A DNA stretch of 57,237 nucleotides from Roseomonas alba (lineage in GTDB: Bacteria; Pseudomonadota; Alphaproteobacteria; Acetobacterales; Acetobacteraceae). Where the stretch lies: the NCBI RefSeq assembly GCF_019430885.1, contig NZ_JAHYBZ010000016.1, positions 1-57,237 of the forward strand, given 5' to 3'. Position 1 is the first letter of the stretch, and every line of letters starts with the position of its first letter. Below are positions 24,122 through 33,427 of this stretch, in pieces. The notes below the pieces were generated by a model. That model did no database searches and was not told where the DNA came from. It was given only the letters and a program-made list of their open reading frames with translations. The position numbers and the translations under genes were made by a program.

Positions 24122-25453
24122 CTATTCGATCGTGCGGGCCAGCTCGCGGTTCAGCCACAGCGCCACCAGGGTGCACAGCGCACCCGACAGCAGGTAGGCA
24201 CCCGACGATGCAAGGCCGAAGTGGCTCGACAGCAGCAATGCGGCGATCGGGGCAAAGCCGGCGCCGAACAGCCAAGCCAGGTCGGAGGTGAGAGCCGAGC
24301 CCGTGTAGCGATGCCGCGGCGAGAAGCTGGAAGACAGCGCTCCCGAGGATTGCCCGAAGGACAGGCCGAGCAGCACGAAGCCCAGCAGCATGAACACGGC
24401 CTCGCCGATCGGCCCCCCATCCAGGAGCTGAGGCGCGAAGCCGCTGAACACCGCGATGGCCGCGGCCGAGAAGCCGAGCAGCGTCCGGCGCCCGACGCGG
24501 TCGGCGATCAGCCCGGATGCCACCAGCGCCACCGTGCCCAGCGCGGCCGAAATCGCCTCGATCACGAGGAAGCCCGCGGGTGCCTCGGGGGTGAAGAGGA
24601 AGACCCAGGACAGCGGGAAGACCGTGACCATGTGGAACATGGCGAAGCTGGCGAGCGGCGCGAAGGCGCCCATGGCGATGGTGCGCCACTCGGCCTGGAT
24701 CGTCTCGCGGACCGAGGCGGGCTCCAGGGACAGGCTCTCGAAGCGGCGGGCATATTCCGGCGTCACGACGATGCGCAGCCGGGCGAAGAGCGCGACGACG
24801 TTGATGGCGAAGGACACGAAGAAGGGGTAGCGCCAGCCCCAGTCGAGGAAGTCCTGGGCCGGCAGGGTAACGGTGAAGAAAGCGAAGAGCAGGCTGGCGA
24901 CGATCAACCCGAGCGGCGCGCCGAGCTGCGGGATCATCGCGTACCAGCCACGCCGGCCTTCCGGTGCGTTCAGCGCGAGCAGCGAAGCGAGGCCGTCCCA
25001 GGACCCGCCCAGCGCGACGCCCTGCCCCATGCGGAACAGCGCGAGCAGCATGACGGAGGCGTGACCGATCGTGTCGTGGCCCGGCAGGAAGGCGATGGCG
25101 GCGGTGGAACCGCCCAGCAGGAAAAGCGCGATGGTGAGCTTGGTGCCACGACCATAGGCGCGGTCCACGGCCATGAAGATCAGCGTGCCGACCGGCCGCG
25201 CCATGAAGGCGAGCGCGAAGATCGCGAAGGAGTAGATCGTGCCGGTCAGCGGATCGACATAGGGAAAGACGAGCTTCGGGAAGACCAGCACCGAGGCGAT
25301 CGCATAAACGAAGAAATCGAAGAACTCCGAGGTCCGGCCGATCACCACGCCGATCGCTATTTCGCCCGGCGAGATCTGGTGATCATCGCGGCTGTGCAGA
25401 GCAAGCGCGTCGCGCTCGGCCTCGGTGGATGCGATGGGATGGGTGGTCGTCAT
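24122..25453 (-). CDS. MFS transporter, metabolite:H+ symporter (MHS) type
   Basis: A 443-residue protein with about 12 membrane segments. The N-terminus GVVIGRTSEFFDFFVYAI and the loops VDRAYGRG and ADRVGRRTLLG match MHS-family members (citrate, shikimate, proline/betaine and similar). ATG 25453 follows a soft ribosome site. It diverges from cyoA across 159 bp. The substrate is not deducible. Confidence 0.87.
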   Translation of the reverse strand: MTTTHPIASTEAERDALALHSRDDHQISPGEIAIGVVIGRTSEFFDFFVYAIASVLVFPKLVFPYVDPLTGTIYSFAIFALAFMARPVGTLIFMAVDRAYGRGTKLTIALFLLGGSTAAIAFLPGHDTIGHASVMLLALFRMGQGVALGGSWDGLASLLALNAPEGRRGWYAMIPQLGAPLGLIVASLLFAFFTVTLPAQDFLDWGWRYPFFVSFAINVVALFARLRIVVTPEYARRFESLSLEPASVRETIQAEWRTIAMGAFAPLASFAMFHMVTVFPLSWVFLFTPEAPAGFLVIEAISAALGTVALVASGLIADRVGRRTLLGFSAAAIAVFSGFAPQLLDGGPIGEAVFMLLGFVLLGLSFGQSSGALSSSFSPRHRYTGSALTSDLAWLFGAGFAPIAALLLSSHFGLASSGAYLLSGALCTLVALWLNRELARTIE

Positions 25454-25555
25454 GGGGTCACAGCTCGTCCGTGCTTCGTTTAAGCGCGGCGCGGGCCGCT
25501 TCCGCAAGTCTGGACCGATGCGGCGTCGTGGGTCTGGAACAAAATGCGGCGTGTG

Positions 25556-25590
25556 TCGGAATTAACAATTTCGCCTATATCCTAGGGACT
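25556..25590 (+). promoter_or_regulatory. AT-rich segment upstream of cyoA, possible promoter
   Basis: This is the most AT-rich stretch in the neighbourhood (TTAACAATTT then CTATATCCTAG), starting about 57 nt before the cyoA ATG. The two hexamer-like boxes are too close for a normal sigma70 pair, so the exact elements are unclear; a regulator site is equally possible. Confidence 0.3.
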
Positions 25591-25612
25591 ATCCCGTGGC
25601 TAACTGCGCGAC

Positions 25613-26782
25613 ATGACCGCTTCCGATCGAATGCGCCGGACGGTGCGCCGCCTGGCCCTGCTCGCCGTGCCGCTGCTGCTTGGCGGCTGCAACCTCGTGG
25701 TCCTCAACCCCGCGGGCGATGTGGCGCAGCGCCAGGGCGACCTGGTGATGATCGCCACGGGGCTGATGCTGCTCATCATCCTGCCGGTGATGGCGCTCAC
25801 CGTCCTCTTCGCCTGGCGTTACCGCGCGGCGCATCGGGACGCGCCATACGATCCGGACTGGGACCATTCGACAGGGCTCGAGCTGGTGATCTGGGCAGCG
25901 CCGCTCGTCATCATCATCTGCCTCGGCGCCCTGACCTGGGCCGGGACGCATCTGCTCGACCCCTACCGCCCGCTGGCCCGGATCGCGCCCGACCGGCCGG
26001 TGCCGGCCTCCGTCGAGCCGCTGGAAGTCAATGTCGTCGCGCTCGACTGGAAATGGCTGTTCATCCTGCCGGAATACGGCATTGCCAGCGTGAACGAACT
26101 CGCCGCGCCGGTCGATCGGCCGATCCGCTTCCGCATCACCGCGACCTCGGTGATGAACTCTTTCTACATCCCTGCCCTCGCCGGGCAGATCTACGCCATG
26201 CCGGGCATGGAGACGACGCTGAACGCGGTCATCAACCGGCCCGGCGAATTCGAGGGCTTCTCCGCGAACTACAGCGGGGCCGGCTTCTCGGGCATGCGCT
26301 TCCGCTTCCACGGCATGACCGAGCAGGGCTTCGAGGGCTGGGTCGCACAGGTCAGGCGGGCCGGCGAGACACTCGGCCGCACGGACTTCCTCGCGCTGCA
26401 ACGGCCGAGCCAGAACGCCCCCGTCCGTCACTTCTCCGCCGTGGACCCGGACCTGTTTTCCGCCATCCTGAACATGTGCGTTGAGCCGGGCCGCATGTGC
26501 CAGCATGACATGATGAGCATCGACGCGCGCGGCGGTCTCGGCGTGGCGGGCATCGGCAGTGTGCGGCGACTGGTCCGGGGCGGTGCTGCGGACGACGGAG
26601 CCGAGAGGCCGGCGGGAAGCATGGTGGCATCCATCTGCGCCATTCCCACCTTTCCGGCGGCGCGACCAGAGCGCGCAGCGGTCAGCCAGATGCGGCTGAC
26701 CGGAGCCGGCCTGCGCCCCCCTGGCCTGGAACGCTCGCTGCCCCTGGCCGTATCCCAATTGCCGCCCGGCCCGGAATCGTGA
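25613..26782 (+). CDS. cyoA: Cytochrome bo3 ubiquinol oxidase subunit II
   Basis: A 389-residue lipoprotein: signal peptide with lipobox LLLGGC at about residue 23, then two transmembrane segments and a periplasmic cupredoxin domain (DWKWLFILPEYGIASVNELA, SVMNSFYIPALAGQIYAMPG). The CuA ligands of cytochrome c oxidases are missing, as expected for a quinol oxidase. After the conserved end (CVEPGRMCQHDMMSID) there is an extra tail of about 85 residues, rich in Arg, Pro and Ala, longer than in the E. coli protein. It overlaps cyoB by 4 nt. Confidence 0.92.
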   Translation: MTASDRMRRTVRRLALLAVPLLLGGCNLVVLNPAGDVAQRQGDLVMIATGLMLLIILPVMALTVLFAWRYRAAHRDAPYDPDWDHSTGLELVIWAAPLVIIICLGALTWAGTHLLDPYRPLARIAPDRPVPASVEPLEVNVVALDWKWLFILPEYGIASVNELAAPVDRPIRFRITATSVMNSFYIPALAGQIYAMPGMETTLNAVINRPGEFEGFSANYSGAGFSGMRFRFHGMTEQGFEGWVAQVRRAGETLGRTDFLALQRPSQNAPVRHFSAVDPDLFSAILNMCVEPGRMCQHDMMSIDARGGLGVAGIGSVRRLVRGGAADDGAERPAGSMVASICAIPTFPAARPERAAVSQMRLTGAGLRPPGLERSLPLAVSQLPPGPES

Positions 26783-28788
26783 CCGCCATGACGACCCCTT
26801 CGGACGTGAGCCCCATCCTCGGCAAGCTGACCCTCGCCGCGCTGCCGCTCGACCAGCCCATCCTCGTCGTGACCTTCGCCGTGGTCGCGGCCGGTGGCGT
26901 GGCGCTGCTCGCGCTCCTCACCTGGTTCCGCCTCTGGGGCTATCTCTGGAAGGAGTGGTTCACCAGCGTCGATCACAAGAAGATCGGCATCATGTATCTG
27001 GTGCTCGGCACCGTGATGCTGCTGCGCGGCTTCGCCGACGCGATCATGATGCGCCTGCAGCAGGCGATCGCCTTCAACGGGTCCGAAGGCTACCTGCCGC
27101 CGCACCACTACGACCAGATCTTCACCGCCCATGGCGTGATCATGATCTTCTTCGTGGCGATGCCCTTCGTCACGGGCTTCATGAACTTCGTGGTGCCGCT
27201 GCAGATCGGCGCGCGCGACGTCGCCTTCCCCTTCCTCAACAACTTCAGCTTCTGGATGACCGTGGGCGGCGTCATCCTGGTGATGATGTCGCTCTTCGTG
27301 GGCGAATTCGCCAAGACGGGCTGGCTCGCCTATCCGCCGCTGTCGGGCATCACCTACAGCCCGGATGTCGGCGTCGACTACTGGATATGGGCCCTGCAGG
27401 TGGCCGGTGTCGGAACGACGCTATCCGGCATCAACCTGATCGTGACCATCATCAAGCTGCGCGCGCCCGGCATGAGCCTGATGAAGATGCCGGTCTTCAC
27501 CTGGACCGCGCTGTGCACCAACGTGCTGATCGTGGCGACCTTCCCGGTGCTCACGGCGGTGCTCGCGCTGCAGGGGCTCGACCGCTACCTCGGGATGAAC
27601 TTCTTCACGAGCGACCTCGGCGGCAGCGCCATGATGTATGTGAACCTCATCTGGATCTGGGGCCATCCGGAGGTCTACATCCTCATCCTGCCGCTGTTCG
27701 GCGTGTTCTCCGAAGTGGCGTCGACCTTTTCGGGCAAGCGGCTATTCGGCTACACCTCGATGGTCTACGCCACGGTGTGCATCACGATCCTGTCCTACCT
27801 GGTGTGGCTGCACCACTTCTTCACCATGGGGTCGGGTGCCAGCGTCAACAGCTTCTTCGGCATCACCACCATGGTGATCTCCATCCCCACCGGCGCGAAG
27901 CTGTTCAACTGGCTGTTCACCATGTATCGCGGCCGCATCCGCTTCGAACTGCCGATGATGTGGACCGTGGCCTTCATGCTGACCTTCGTGGTGGGCGGCA
28001 TGACGGGCGTGCTGCTGGCGGTGCCGCCGGCGGATTTCGTGCTGCACAACTCGCTGTTCCTGGTCGCGCATTTCCACAACGTCATCATCGGCGGCGTGCT
28101 GTTCGGCAGTTTCGCGGCGATCAACTTCTGGTTCCCCAAGGCCTTCGGCTTCAAGCTCGATCCCTTCTGGGGGAAGATCTCCTTCTGGTGCTGGGTGGTG
28201 GGCTTCTGGCTCGCCTTCATGCCGCTCTACATCCTGGGGCTGATGGGCGTGACGCGGCGGATGCGCGTCTTCGACGATCCCTCGCTGCAGATCTTCTTCA
28301 TCACCGCCGGCGTCGGCGTCGCCGTTATCGCCTGCGGCATCGCCGCGATGCTGATCCAGTTCGCCGTCAGCATCCTGCACCGCGAGCGGCTGCGCGACGT
28401 GACCGGCGATCCCTGGGACGGGCGGACGCTCGAATGGGCGACCTCCTCCCCGCCGCCGGAGTACAATTTCGCCTTCACGCCCGTCGTCCATGACCTGGAT
28501 GCCTGGTACGACATGAAGCGCCGCGGCTATCAGCGGCCGCTGTCGGGCTTCCGTTCCATTCCGATGCCGCGGAATACGGGCGCGGGCGTGGTGCTGGCCG
28601 CACTGAGCACGATCTGCGGCTTCGCGCTGATCTGGCACATCTGGTGGCTTGTGGGACTGAGCTTCATCGCGGTGATCGTGACGGCGATCGTCCACACCTT
28701 CGACTACGATCGGAGCCATCGCATCCCGGCCGAGACCATCGCCGATACCGAGGCGCTCCGCACGCAAGCCCTGGCAGCGGCAGAATGA
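26779..28788 (+). CDS. cyoB: Cytochrome bo3 ubiquinol oxidase subunit I
   Basis: A 669-residue heme-copper oxidase catalytic subunit with about 15 membrane segments. The start is GTG 26779 (ATG 26788 possible). Visible ligands: the CuB His and cross-linked Tyr region WGHPEVYILILP, the CuB pair VWLHHFFTMG, and the heme pair LVAHFHNVIIGG. It reduces O2 to water with electrons from ubiquinol and pumps protons in the inner membrane. It overlaps both cyoA and cyoC by 4 nt. Confidence 0.97.
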   Translation: MTAMTTPSDVSPILGKLTLAALPLDQPILVVTFAVVAAGGVALLALLTWFRLWGYLWKEWFTSVDHKKIGIMYLVLGTVMLLRGFADAIMMRLQQAIAFNGSEGYLPPHHYDQIFTAHGVIMIFFVAMPFVTGFMNFVVPLQIGARDVAFPFLNNFSFWMTVGGVILVMMSLFVGEFAKTGWLAYPPLSGITYSPDVGVDYWIWALQVAGVGTTLSGINLIVTIIKLRAPGMSLMKMPVFTWTALCTNVLIVATFPVLTAVLALQGLDRYLGMNFFTSDLGGSAMMYVNLIWIWGHPEVYILILPLFGVFSEVASTFSGKRLFGYTSMVYATVCITILSYLVWLHHFFTMGSGASVNSFFGITTMVISIPTGAKLFNWLFTMYRGRIRFELPMMWTVAFMLTFVVGGMTGVLLAVPPADFVLHNSLFLVAHFHNVIIGGVLFGSFAAINFWFPKAFGFKLDPFWGKISFWCWVVGFWLAFMPLYILGLMGVTRRMRVFDDPSLQIFFITAGVGVAVIACGIAAMLIQFAVSILHRERLRDVTGDPWDGRTLEWATSSPPPEYNFAFTPVVHDLDAWYDMKRRGYQRPLSGFRSIPMPRNTGAGVVLAALSTICGFALIWHIWWLVGLSFIAVIVTAIVHTFDYDRSHRIPAETIADTEALRTQALAAAE

Positions 28789-29414
28789 CGAACGACAGCA
28801 TGACGACGCAGATGCCCGCGCCGCGCTTCTACGACCTCGAGGAGCATGAGCATCCGGAAGGCGGCAGCACGATGCTGGGCTTCTGGATCTACCTGATGAG
28901 CGACTGCCTCATCTTCGCGGTCCTCTTCGCCTGTTTCGCGGTGCTGGGCGGGAACTATGCGGCCGGACCATCGCCGCGCGACCTGTTCGACCTGCCCCTG
29001 GTCGCGGTCAACACGGCGATGCTGCTCTTCTCCTCCATCACCTATGGCTTCGCCATGCTGGCGATGCAGGCAGGGCGGTCGGGACTGGTGCGGTTCTGGC
29101 TCGCCATCACGGCCGTCTTCGGCCTGGCCTTCCTGTCGATCGAGATCCATGAATTCGCCGGCATGATCGCGATCGGCGCGACGCCGCAGCGCAGCGCCTT
29201 CCTGTCGGCCTTCTTCACCCTGGTCGGCACGCACGGGCTGCACGTCACCTTCGGCCTGGTCTGGATCCTGACCATGATCGTCCAGGTCGGCCGGCGCGGC
29301 CTGATCGCGGCGAATCAGCGCCGCCTGATGTGCCTCAGCCTGTTCTGGCATTTCCTGGACATCATCTGGATCGGTGTCTTCACCTTCGTCTACCTGATGG
29401 GGATGCTGCGATGA
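28785..29414 (+). CDS. cyoC: Cytochrome bo3 ubiquinol oxidase subunit III
   Basis: A 209-residue protein with five membrane segments. STMLGFWIYLMSDCLIFAVL and THGLHVTFGLVWI are the usual subunit III landmarks, and FWHFLDIIWIGVFTFVYLMG closes the protein. ATG 28785 overlaps the cyoB stop. It stabilises subunit I in the oxidase. An in-frame ATG five codons later is an alternative start. Confidence 0.95.
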   Translation: MTNDSMTTQMPAPRFYDLEEHEHPEGGSTMLGFWIYLMSDCLIFAVLFACFAVLGGNYAAGPSPRDLFDLPLVAVNTAMLLFSSITYGFAMLAMQAGRSGLVRFWLAITAVFGLAFLSIEIHEFAGMIAIGATPQRSAFLSAFFTLVGTHGLHVTFGLVWILTMIVQVGRRGLIAANQRRLMCLSLFWHFLDIIWIGVFTFVYLMGMLR

Positions 29415-29770
29415 GCGACGAGGCGCATCACGCGACGGATGGTGCCGCCCACGGCACGCTGCGGGATTATCTGATCGGCTTCGGCCTGTCGGTCGTGCTG
29501 ACCGCGATCCCCTTCTGGCTGGTGATGGAACGGCCGCTCGCGGCCGGCCCCACCAGCGTGCTGATCGTGGGCTTCGCGGTGGTGCAGATCCTCGTCCACA
29601 TGGTGTACTTCCTCCATATGAACGGCCGCTCCGAAGGCGGCTGGACGATGATCGCGCTGATCTTCACCCTGGTCGTCGTCGCGATCGCCATGACCGGCTC
29701 GCTATGGGTGATGTATCACCTCAACGCGAACATGATGCCGATGCCGCACGAGTTACGCAGCGTCCCGTGA
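29411..29770 (+). CDS. cyoD: Cytochrome bo3 ubiquinol oxidase subunit IV
   Basis: A 119-residue protein with three membrane segments. The middle segment VQILVHMVYFLHMN matches CyoD, where the His-containing helix packs near CuB assembly sites. Its stop overlaps the GTG of the SURF1 gene. No cyoE (heme O synthase) follows, so heme O must be made from a gene elsewhere. Confidence 0.93.
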   Translation: MSDEAHHATDGAAHGTLRDYLIGFGLSVVLTAIPFWLVMERPLAAGPTSVLIVGFAVVQILVHMVYFLHMNGRSEGGWTMIALIFTLVVVAIAMTGSLWVMYHLNANMMPMPHELRSVP

Positions 29771-30495
29771 CGTCGCGTCATGCGCCGGCACTGGCCGGTG
29801 CGGGCGCGCTGGTGCTGGTGGCGTCCTTCGTCGGGCTCGGGCTGTGGCAACTCCAGCGCCGCGCCTGGAAGCACGCGCTGATCGCGCAGGTCGAGGCCAG
29901 GGTCCACGCGGCGCCGGCCCCCGTCCCGGGGCGGGCGGAATGGCCGCAGATCTCCGCAGTGCGGGACGGGTACCGGCGCGTCCTCGTCGAAGGGCGGATG
30001 CTGCGGGATCGCGAGACGCTGGTGCGGGCCACCACCGTGCTCGGCAGCGGCTACTGGGTCATCACCCCCATGCAGACCGCTGACGGCACCATCCTGGTCA
30101 ATCGCGGCTTCGTTCCCCCGGAACGGCGCGACGCATCGACGCGCGGCGGGGAAGGCGGCAATGGCCCAGTGCGCATCGTCGGCCTGTTGCGCCTGAGCGA
30201 GCCGGGGGGCGGGTTTCTCCGCGCCAACGATCCCGCGCAGGATCGCTGGTATTCGCGCGATGTCGCGGCCATCGCCGCCCGGCGCGGCATCGCAGATGCC
30301 GCGCCCTTCTTCGTCGATGCCGAGGTCGCCACGGGCCCGGAGAACCAGCCGGTCGGGGGGCTGACGGTGATCCGCTTCGTGGACAACCACCTCATCTATG
30401 CGCTGACCTGGTTCGGCCTGGCGCTGCTGTCGGCCTGGGCCGGCCTGACGGTCCTGCGCCGGGGCCGGGCCGAGGACGCGACGAATCCGGAGTGA
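29767..30495 (+). CDS. SURF1-family oxidase assembly protein
   Basis: A 242-residue protein with GTG start at 29767, overlapping cyoD by 4 nt. It has an N-terminal membrane helix followed by GLWQLQRRAWKHALI (SURF1 signature), a periplasmic domain with VNRGFVPPERR, and a C-terminal helix (ALTWFGLALLSAWAGL). SURF1 helps insert heme into heme-copper oxidases. Its coupling to cyoABCD, rather than to aa3 genes, suggests service to the bo3 enzyme, a pattern also known from acetic acid bacteria. Confidence 0.9.
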   Translation: MTSRHAPALAGAGALVLVASFVGLGLWQLQRRAWKHALIAQVEARVHAAPAPVPGRAEWPQISAVRDGYRRVLVEGRMLRDRETLVRATTVLGSGYWVITPMQTADGTILVNRGFVPPERRDASTRGGEGGNGPVRIVGLLRLSEPGGGFLRANDPAQDRWYSRDVAAIAARRGIADAAPFFVDAEVATGPENQPVGGLTVIRFVDNHLIYALTWFGLALLSAWAGLTVLRRGRAEDATNPE

Positions 30496-30805
30496 CCGGC
30501 GCCCGGCACGGGAAGAAAGATTTGGGATCGAGGTCTGATGCCGCGATGGCATGGCGCGGGGCAACGCCGGATCGGGACGGATCCGCGGAGCGACATCGGC
30601 TTCAGGCACCTGGGGCATTCACTGCCCAGGAGAAGGCGCCCCGAGTCGCTCCCGCCACGCCGTGACTCGCCCCCGGCCAATCGCGGCTCGCGACGCCGCA
30701 GTTTCCGTTGCAGGGCGCCTGCGACAGCCTCGCCGGCATCCGCGGTCGTCGACGCGTCCTGCAAGGTGCCGCGATGCAAGGCTACCGCGCGGTCCGCGCG
30801 GTCGA

Positions 30806-30832
30806 GGAAGAGCGGACGTTCAACGCTCTTCC
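30806..30832. terminator. Hairpin in the convergent SURF1/pckA spacer
   Basis: GGAAGAGCG (30806-30814) pairs perfectly with CGCTCTTCC (30824-30832), loop 9 nt, with no clear U-run. A CCGCGCGGTCCGCGCGG palindrome lies just upstream (30785-30801). In the rest of the 406-bp gap 30496-30901 I see no gene. Confidence 0.5.
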
Positions 30833-30901
30833 TGCGACCATCATCCGCGAGGCGGATCGACGCGTCACGTCGACGTCATCGCCTGCGGATCTCCGCCAGC
30901 C

Positions 30902-32497
30902 TTACGCCGCGGCGCGGATCGCCACGGCCTTCACATCCTCACCGACGGCGCCGGCGAAGGTCGCGAAGTTCTTCTCGAACAGCCCGACAAGCTGCGCCGC
31001 GGTGCGGTCATAGGCCGCCTTGTCGGCCCAGGCATCGCGCGGGTTCAACAGCTCGGTCGGAATGCCCGGCACGGCCTTCGGCACCATCAGGCCGAAGAAG
31101 GGATCCTGCACGAATTCCACCTTCGCCAGCGAGCCGTCCAGCGCCGCGCGCAGCAGCCCGCGGGTCACCTTGATCGGCATGCGCGACCCGGTGCCGTAGG
31201 CACCGCCCGACCAGCCGGTGTTGACCAGCCAGCAATCCGCGCCGTGCTTTGCGATCAGCTCGGCGAGCATCCGGCCATAGACCTCCGGATGACGCGGCAG
31301 GAAGGGGGCGCCGAAGCAGGTGGAGAAGGTCGCCTGCGGTTCCTTGCCCAGGCCCTTTTCCGTGCCGGCGACGCGCGCGGTGTAGCCCGACAGGAAGTGG
31401 TACATCGCCTGCGCGGCGGACAGCTTGCTGATCGGCGGCAGCACGCCGAAGGCATCGGCCGTCAACATCACCACGTTCTTCGGCAGGCCCGCCGTGCCGG
31501 ACGGCACCGTGTTCGGGATGTAGTGGATCGGATAGCAGGACCGGGTGTTCTCGGTCAGCGATCCGTCGTCGAGATCGACCACGCCATCCGCATCGGCGAC
31601 GACGTTCTCGAGCACCGTGCCGAAGCGGTGGGACGCGGCCCAGATCTGCGGCTCAGCGTCCTGGGACAGCTTGATGACCTTGGCGTAGCAGCCGCCCTCG
31701 AAATTGAAGACGCCGGTATCCGACCAGCCATGCTCGTCATCGCCGATCAGCGCGCGCTCCGGGTCGGAGGAGAGCGTCGTCTTGCCCGTGCCGGACAGGC
31801 CGAAGAACAGGGCCACGTCGCCCTTGGCGCCGACATTGGCGCTGCAATGCATCGGCAGCACGCCACGCGCCGGCAGCAGCCAGTTCATGACGGTGAAGAT
31901 GCTCTTCTTGATCTCGCCGGCGTAGGAAGTGCCGGCGATAACGATGGTCCGCGTCTCGAGCGACAGCGCGATCACCGTGCTGGTGCGGCAGCCGTCGGTC
32001 CCGGGATCGGCCTCGAATTCCGGGGCGTGCAGGATCGTCCAGTCGGGTGCGAAGCCGTCCAGCGTGTCCTTCTCAGGGCGGATGAACATGTTGCGCGCGA
32101 ACAGCGCGTGCCAGGCATTCGGGGTAACCAGGCGGACATTGATGCGCTGGGCGGGGTCCGCACCTGCGTTCAGATCCTGGGTGTAGAGTTCCGGCTTCTG
32201 GCCGAGCCAGGTGCGGACCTTGGCGGCCAGGGCGGCGAATTTCTCGGCCGGCAGGGGCTGGTTGACCTTGCCCCACCACACGGCGTCGCGCGTCGTGGGC
32301 TCATCGACCACGAACTTGTCCTGCGGCGAACGGCCGGTGTGCTGGCCGGTCACGGCGATGAAGGCGCCATCGGCGGACAGCCGGCCCTCGCCGCGGCGCA
32401 GCGCCTGGGCGACGAGCGCCGGCGCGGTCAGGTTCGGATGCACTTCCCCGCTGGGGGAGACGCCGGTGCCGGCAAGCGCGGGGTTCGGGGAAGACAT
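30902..32497 (-). CDS. pckA: Phosphoenolpyruvate carboxykinase (ATP)
   Basis: A 531-residue enzyme starting at ATG 32497 after AGGAGAG. Landmarks: TGRSPQDKF near the start, the kinase P-loop FGLSGTGKTTLSSDP followed by the metal site LIGDDEHGWSD, and NTGWSGGAYGTGSRM near residue 430. It converts oxaloacetate plus ATP to PEP, the first step of gluconeogenesis. It lies on the minus strand with a HugZ-like gene upstream and chvI-chvG diverging beyond it; pckA next to chvI is a conserved alphaproteobacterial arrangement. Confidence 0.97.
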   Translation of the reverse strand: MSSPNPALAGTGVSPSGEVHPNLTAPALVAQALRRGEGRLSADGAFIAVTGQHTGRSPQDKFVVDEPTTRDAVWWGKVNQPLPAEKFAALAAKVRTWLGQKPELYTQDLNAGADPAQRINVRLVTPNAWHALFARNMFIRPEKDTLDGFAPDWTILHAPEFEADPGTDGCRTSTVIALSLETRTIVIAGTSYAGEIKKSIFTVMNWLLPARGVLPMHCSANVGAKGDVALFFGLSGTGKTTLSSDPERALIGDDEHGWSDTGVFNFEGGCYAKVIKLSQDAEPQIWAASHRFGTVLENVVADADGVVDLDDGSLTENTRSCYPIHYIPNTVPSGTAGLPKNVVMLTADAFGVLPPISKLSAAQAMYHFLSGYTARVAGTEKGLGKEPQATFSTCFGAPFLPRHPEVYGRMLAELIAKHGADCWLVNTGWSGGAYGTGSRMPIKVTRGLLRAALDGSLAKVEFVQDPFFGLMVPKAVPGIPTELLNPRDAWADKAAYDRTAAQLVGLFEKNFATFAGAVGEDVKAVAIRAAA

Positions 32498-32592
32498 AGA
32501 GGGCCACTCTCCTGGCAGGACATGTCGCGGTTCGATGACGGCGCCATTTCAGCCCCGGCAACGGCAGAATTACGGCGGAAATCCACCGTATT

Positions 32593-33321
32593 TCAGCCTT
32601 GCAACCGGTTCCGTCCCTCCCGCGCTGCGCGGATCAGGGCCGCGCGAGCATCCTCGGAATCGCTTAACGGTGCTAAGAAAGCAAGACGAACTGACTGGTT
32701 ACCATCGGAGATGTCAGCGCCATCGACATCGATCGTGACCATGCGCCAGTCGCCCGGCCCGGCGCCGAGCAGCCCCCGGGCGATGGCCGCCACCGCGTCG
32801 GGATGGTCGGCGTTCATGTGCCCGATGATATCGGACTCGGCGGCCAGGATCGCGGCGACCGCCGCGGGGTCCGGGGCGAGCTCGGACGCCTTGATCCGCT
32901 CGGCCCGCGCGAAGCCGCCGACATGCAGGGCGCCGCCGATCGCGACGCGCCACAGCCCGAAATCCGCGAAATCGGCATAGAGCGCCGCATACGGGTGGCG
33001 GGCCAGCCAGCGCGCCTTGAGCGGAGCGGCCTGGTCCTCTGCCACGCGTTCGGCGAGGCCGGTCACGGTCACGCGCGGGGCGGTCTGCGGGTTGGGGCCC
33101 TCGGCGGTGCCGGTGAACATCAGGGCGCAGCGGGGGTCTGCCGCCAATTGGCGCGTATGCGCCGACAGGGCCGACAGCCACAGAAGCGGGGACAGGTCGG
33201 GCGCCGGCGCCGGCGTGACCAGGCTCGCGAAGGGCTGGCCCTGGGCCGAAGTTGCCAGGCTCGCCGCCGTCGCGCCCCGAATCAGCGCAATGGCCTCGCG
33301 AATCCCCTCCTGTGATGCCAT
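32593..33321 (-). CDS. HugZ-like FMN-binding split-barrel protein with DUF2470
   Basis: A 242-residue protein. The N-terminal 150 residues follow the pyridoxamine-phosphate-oxidase-like split barrel (AASLATSAQGQPFASLV; PRVTVTGLAERV), and the C-terminal domain has HMNADHPDAVAAIA, the DUF2470 / HugZ landmark linked to heme use. No clear oxidase active site is visible. It lies 95 nt upstream of pckA on the same strand and diverges from chvI across 106 bp. Its role in heme or redox is inferred from family only. Confidence 0.82.
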   Translation of the reverse strand: MASQEGIREAIALIRGATAASLATSAQGQPFASLVTPAPAPDLSPLLWLSALSAHTRQLAADPRCALMFTGTAEGPNPQTAPRVTVTGLAERVAEDQAAPLKARWLARHPYAALYADFADFGLWRVAIGGALHVGGFARAERIKASELAPDPAAVAAILAAESDIIGHMNADHPDAVAAIARGLLGAGPGDWRMVTIDVDGADISDGNQSVRLAFLAPLSDSEDARAALIRAAREGRNRLQG

Positions 33322-33427
33322 GTCTCTCCCCGGCCCGGCTCGTGCCACAATCGCCCGCGAAAGTGGCGCCAGGGCCGCCGCCGTGCAACCGCGGCCCCAT
33401 CAGGACGCCGGAGACCCGGAAGAGACT

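Noticed and set aside
25562..25581. Sigma70 promoter TTAACA/TATATC before cyoA
   Set aside because: The boxes are only 8 nt apart; a normal -35/-10 pair needs about 17, so it is kept only as an AT-rich regulatory candidate.
30551..32980. 809-residue plus-strand frame over pckA
   Set aside because: It is antisense to a well-conserved gene and composed of His/Arg/Gly-rich text without motifs.
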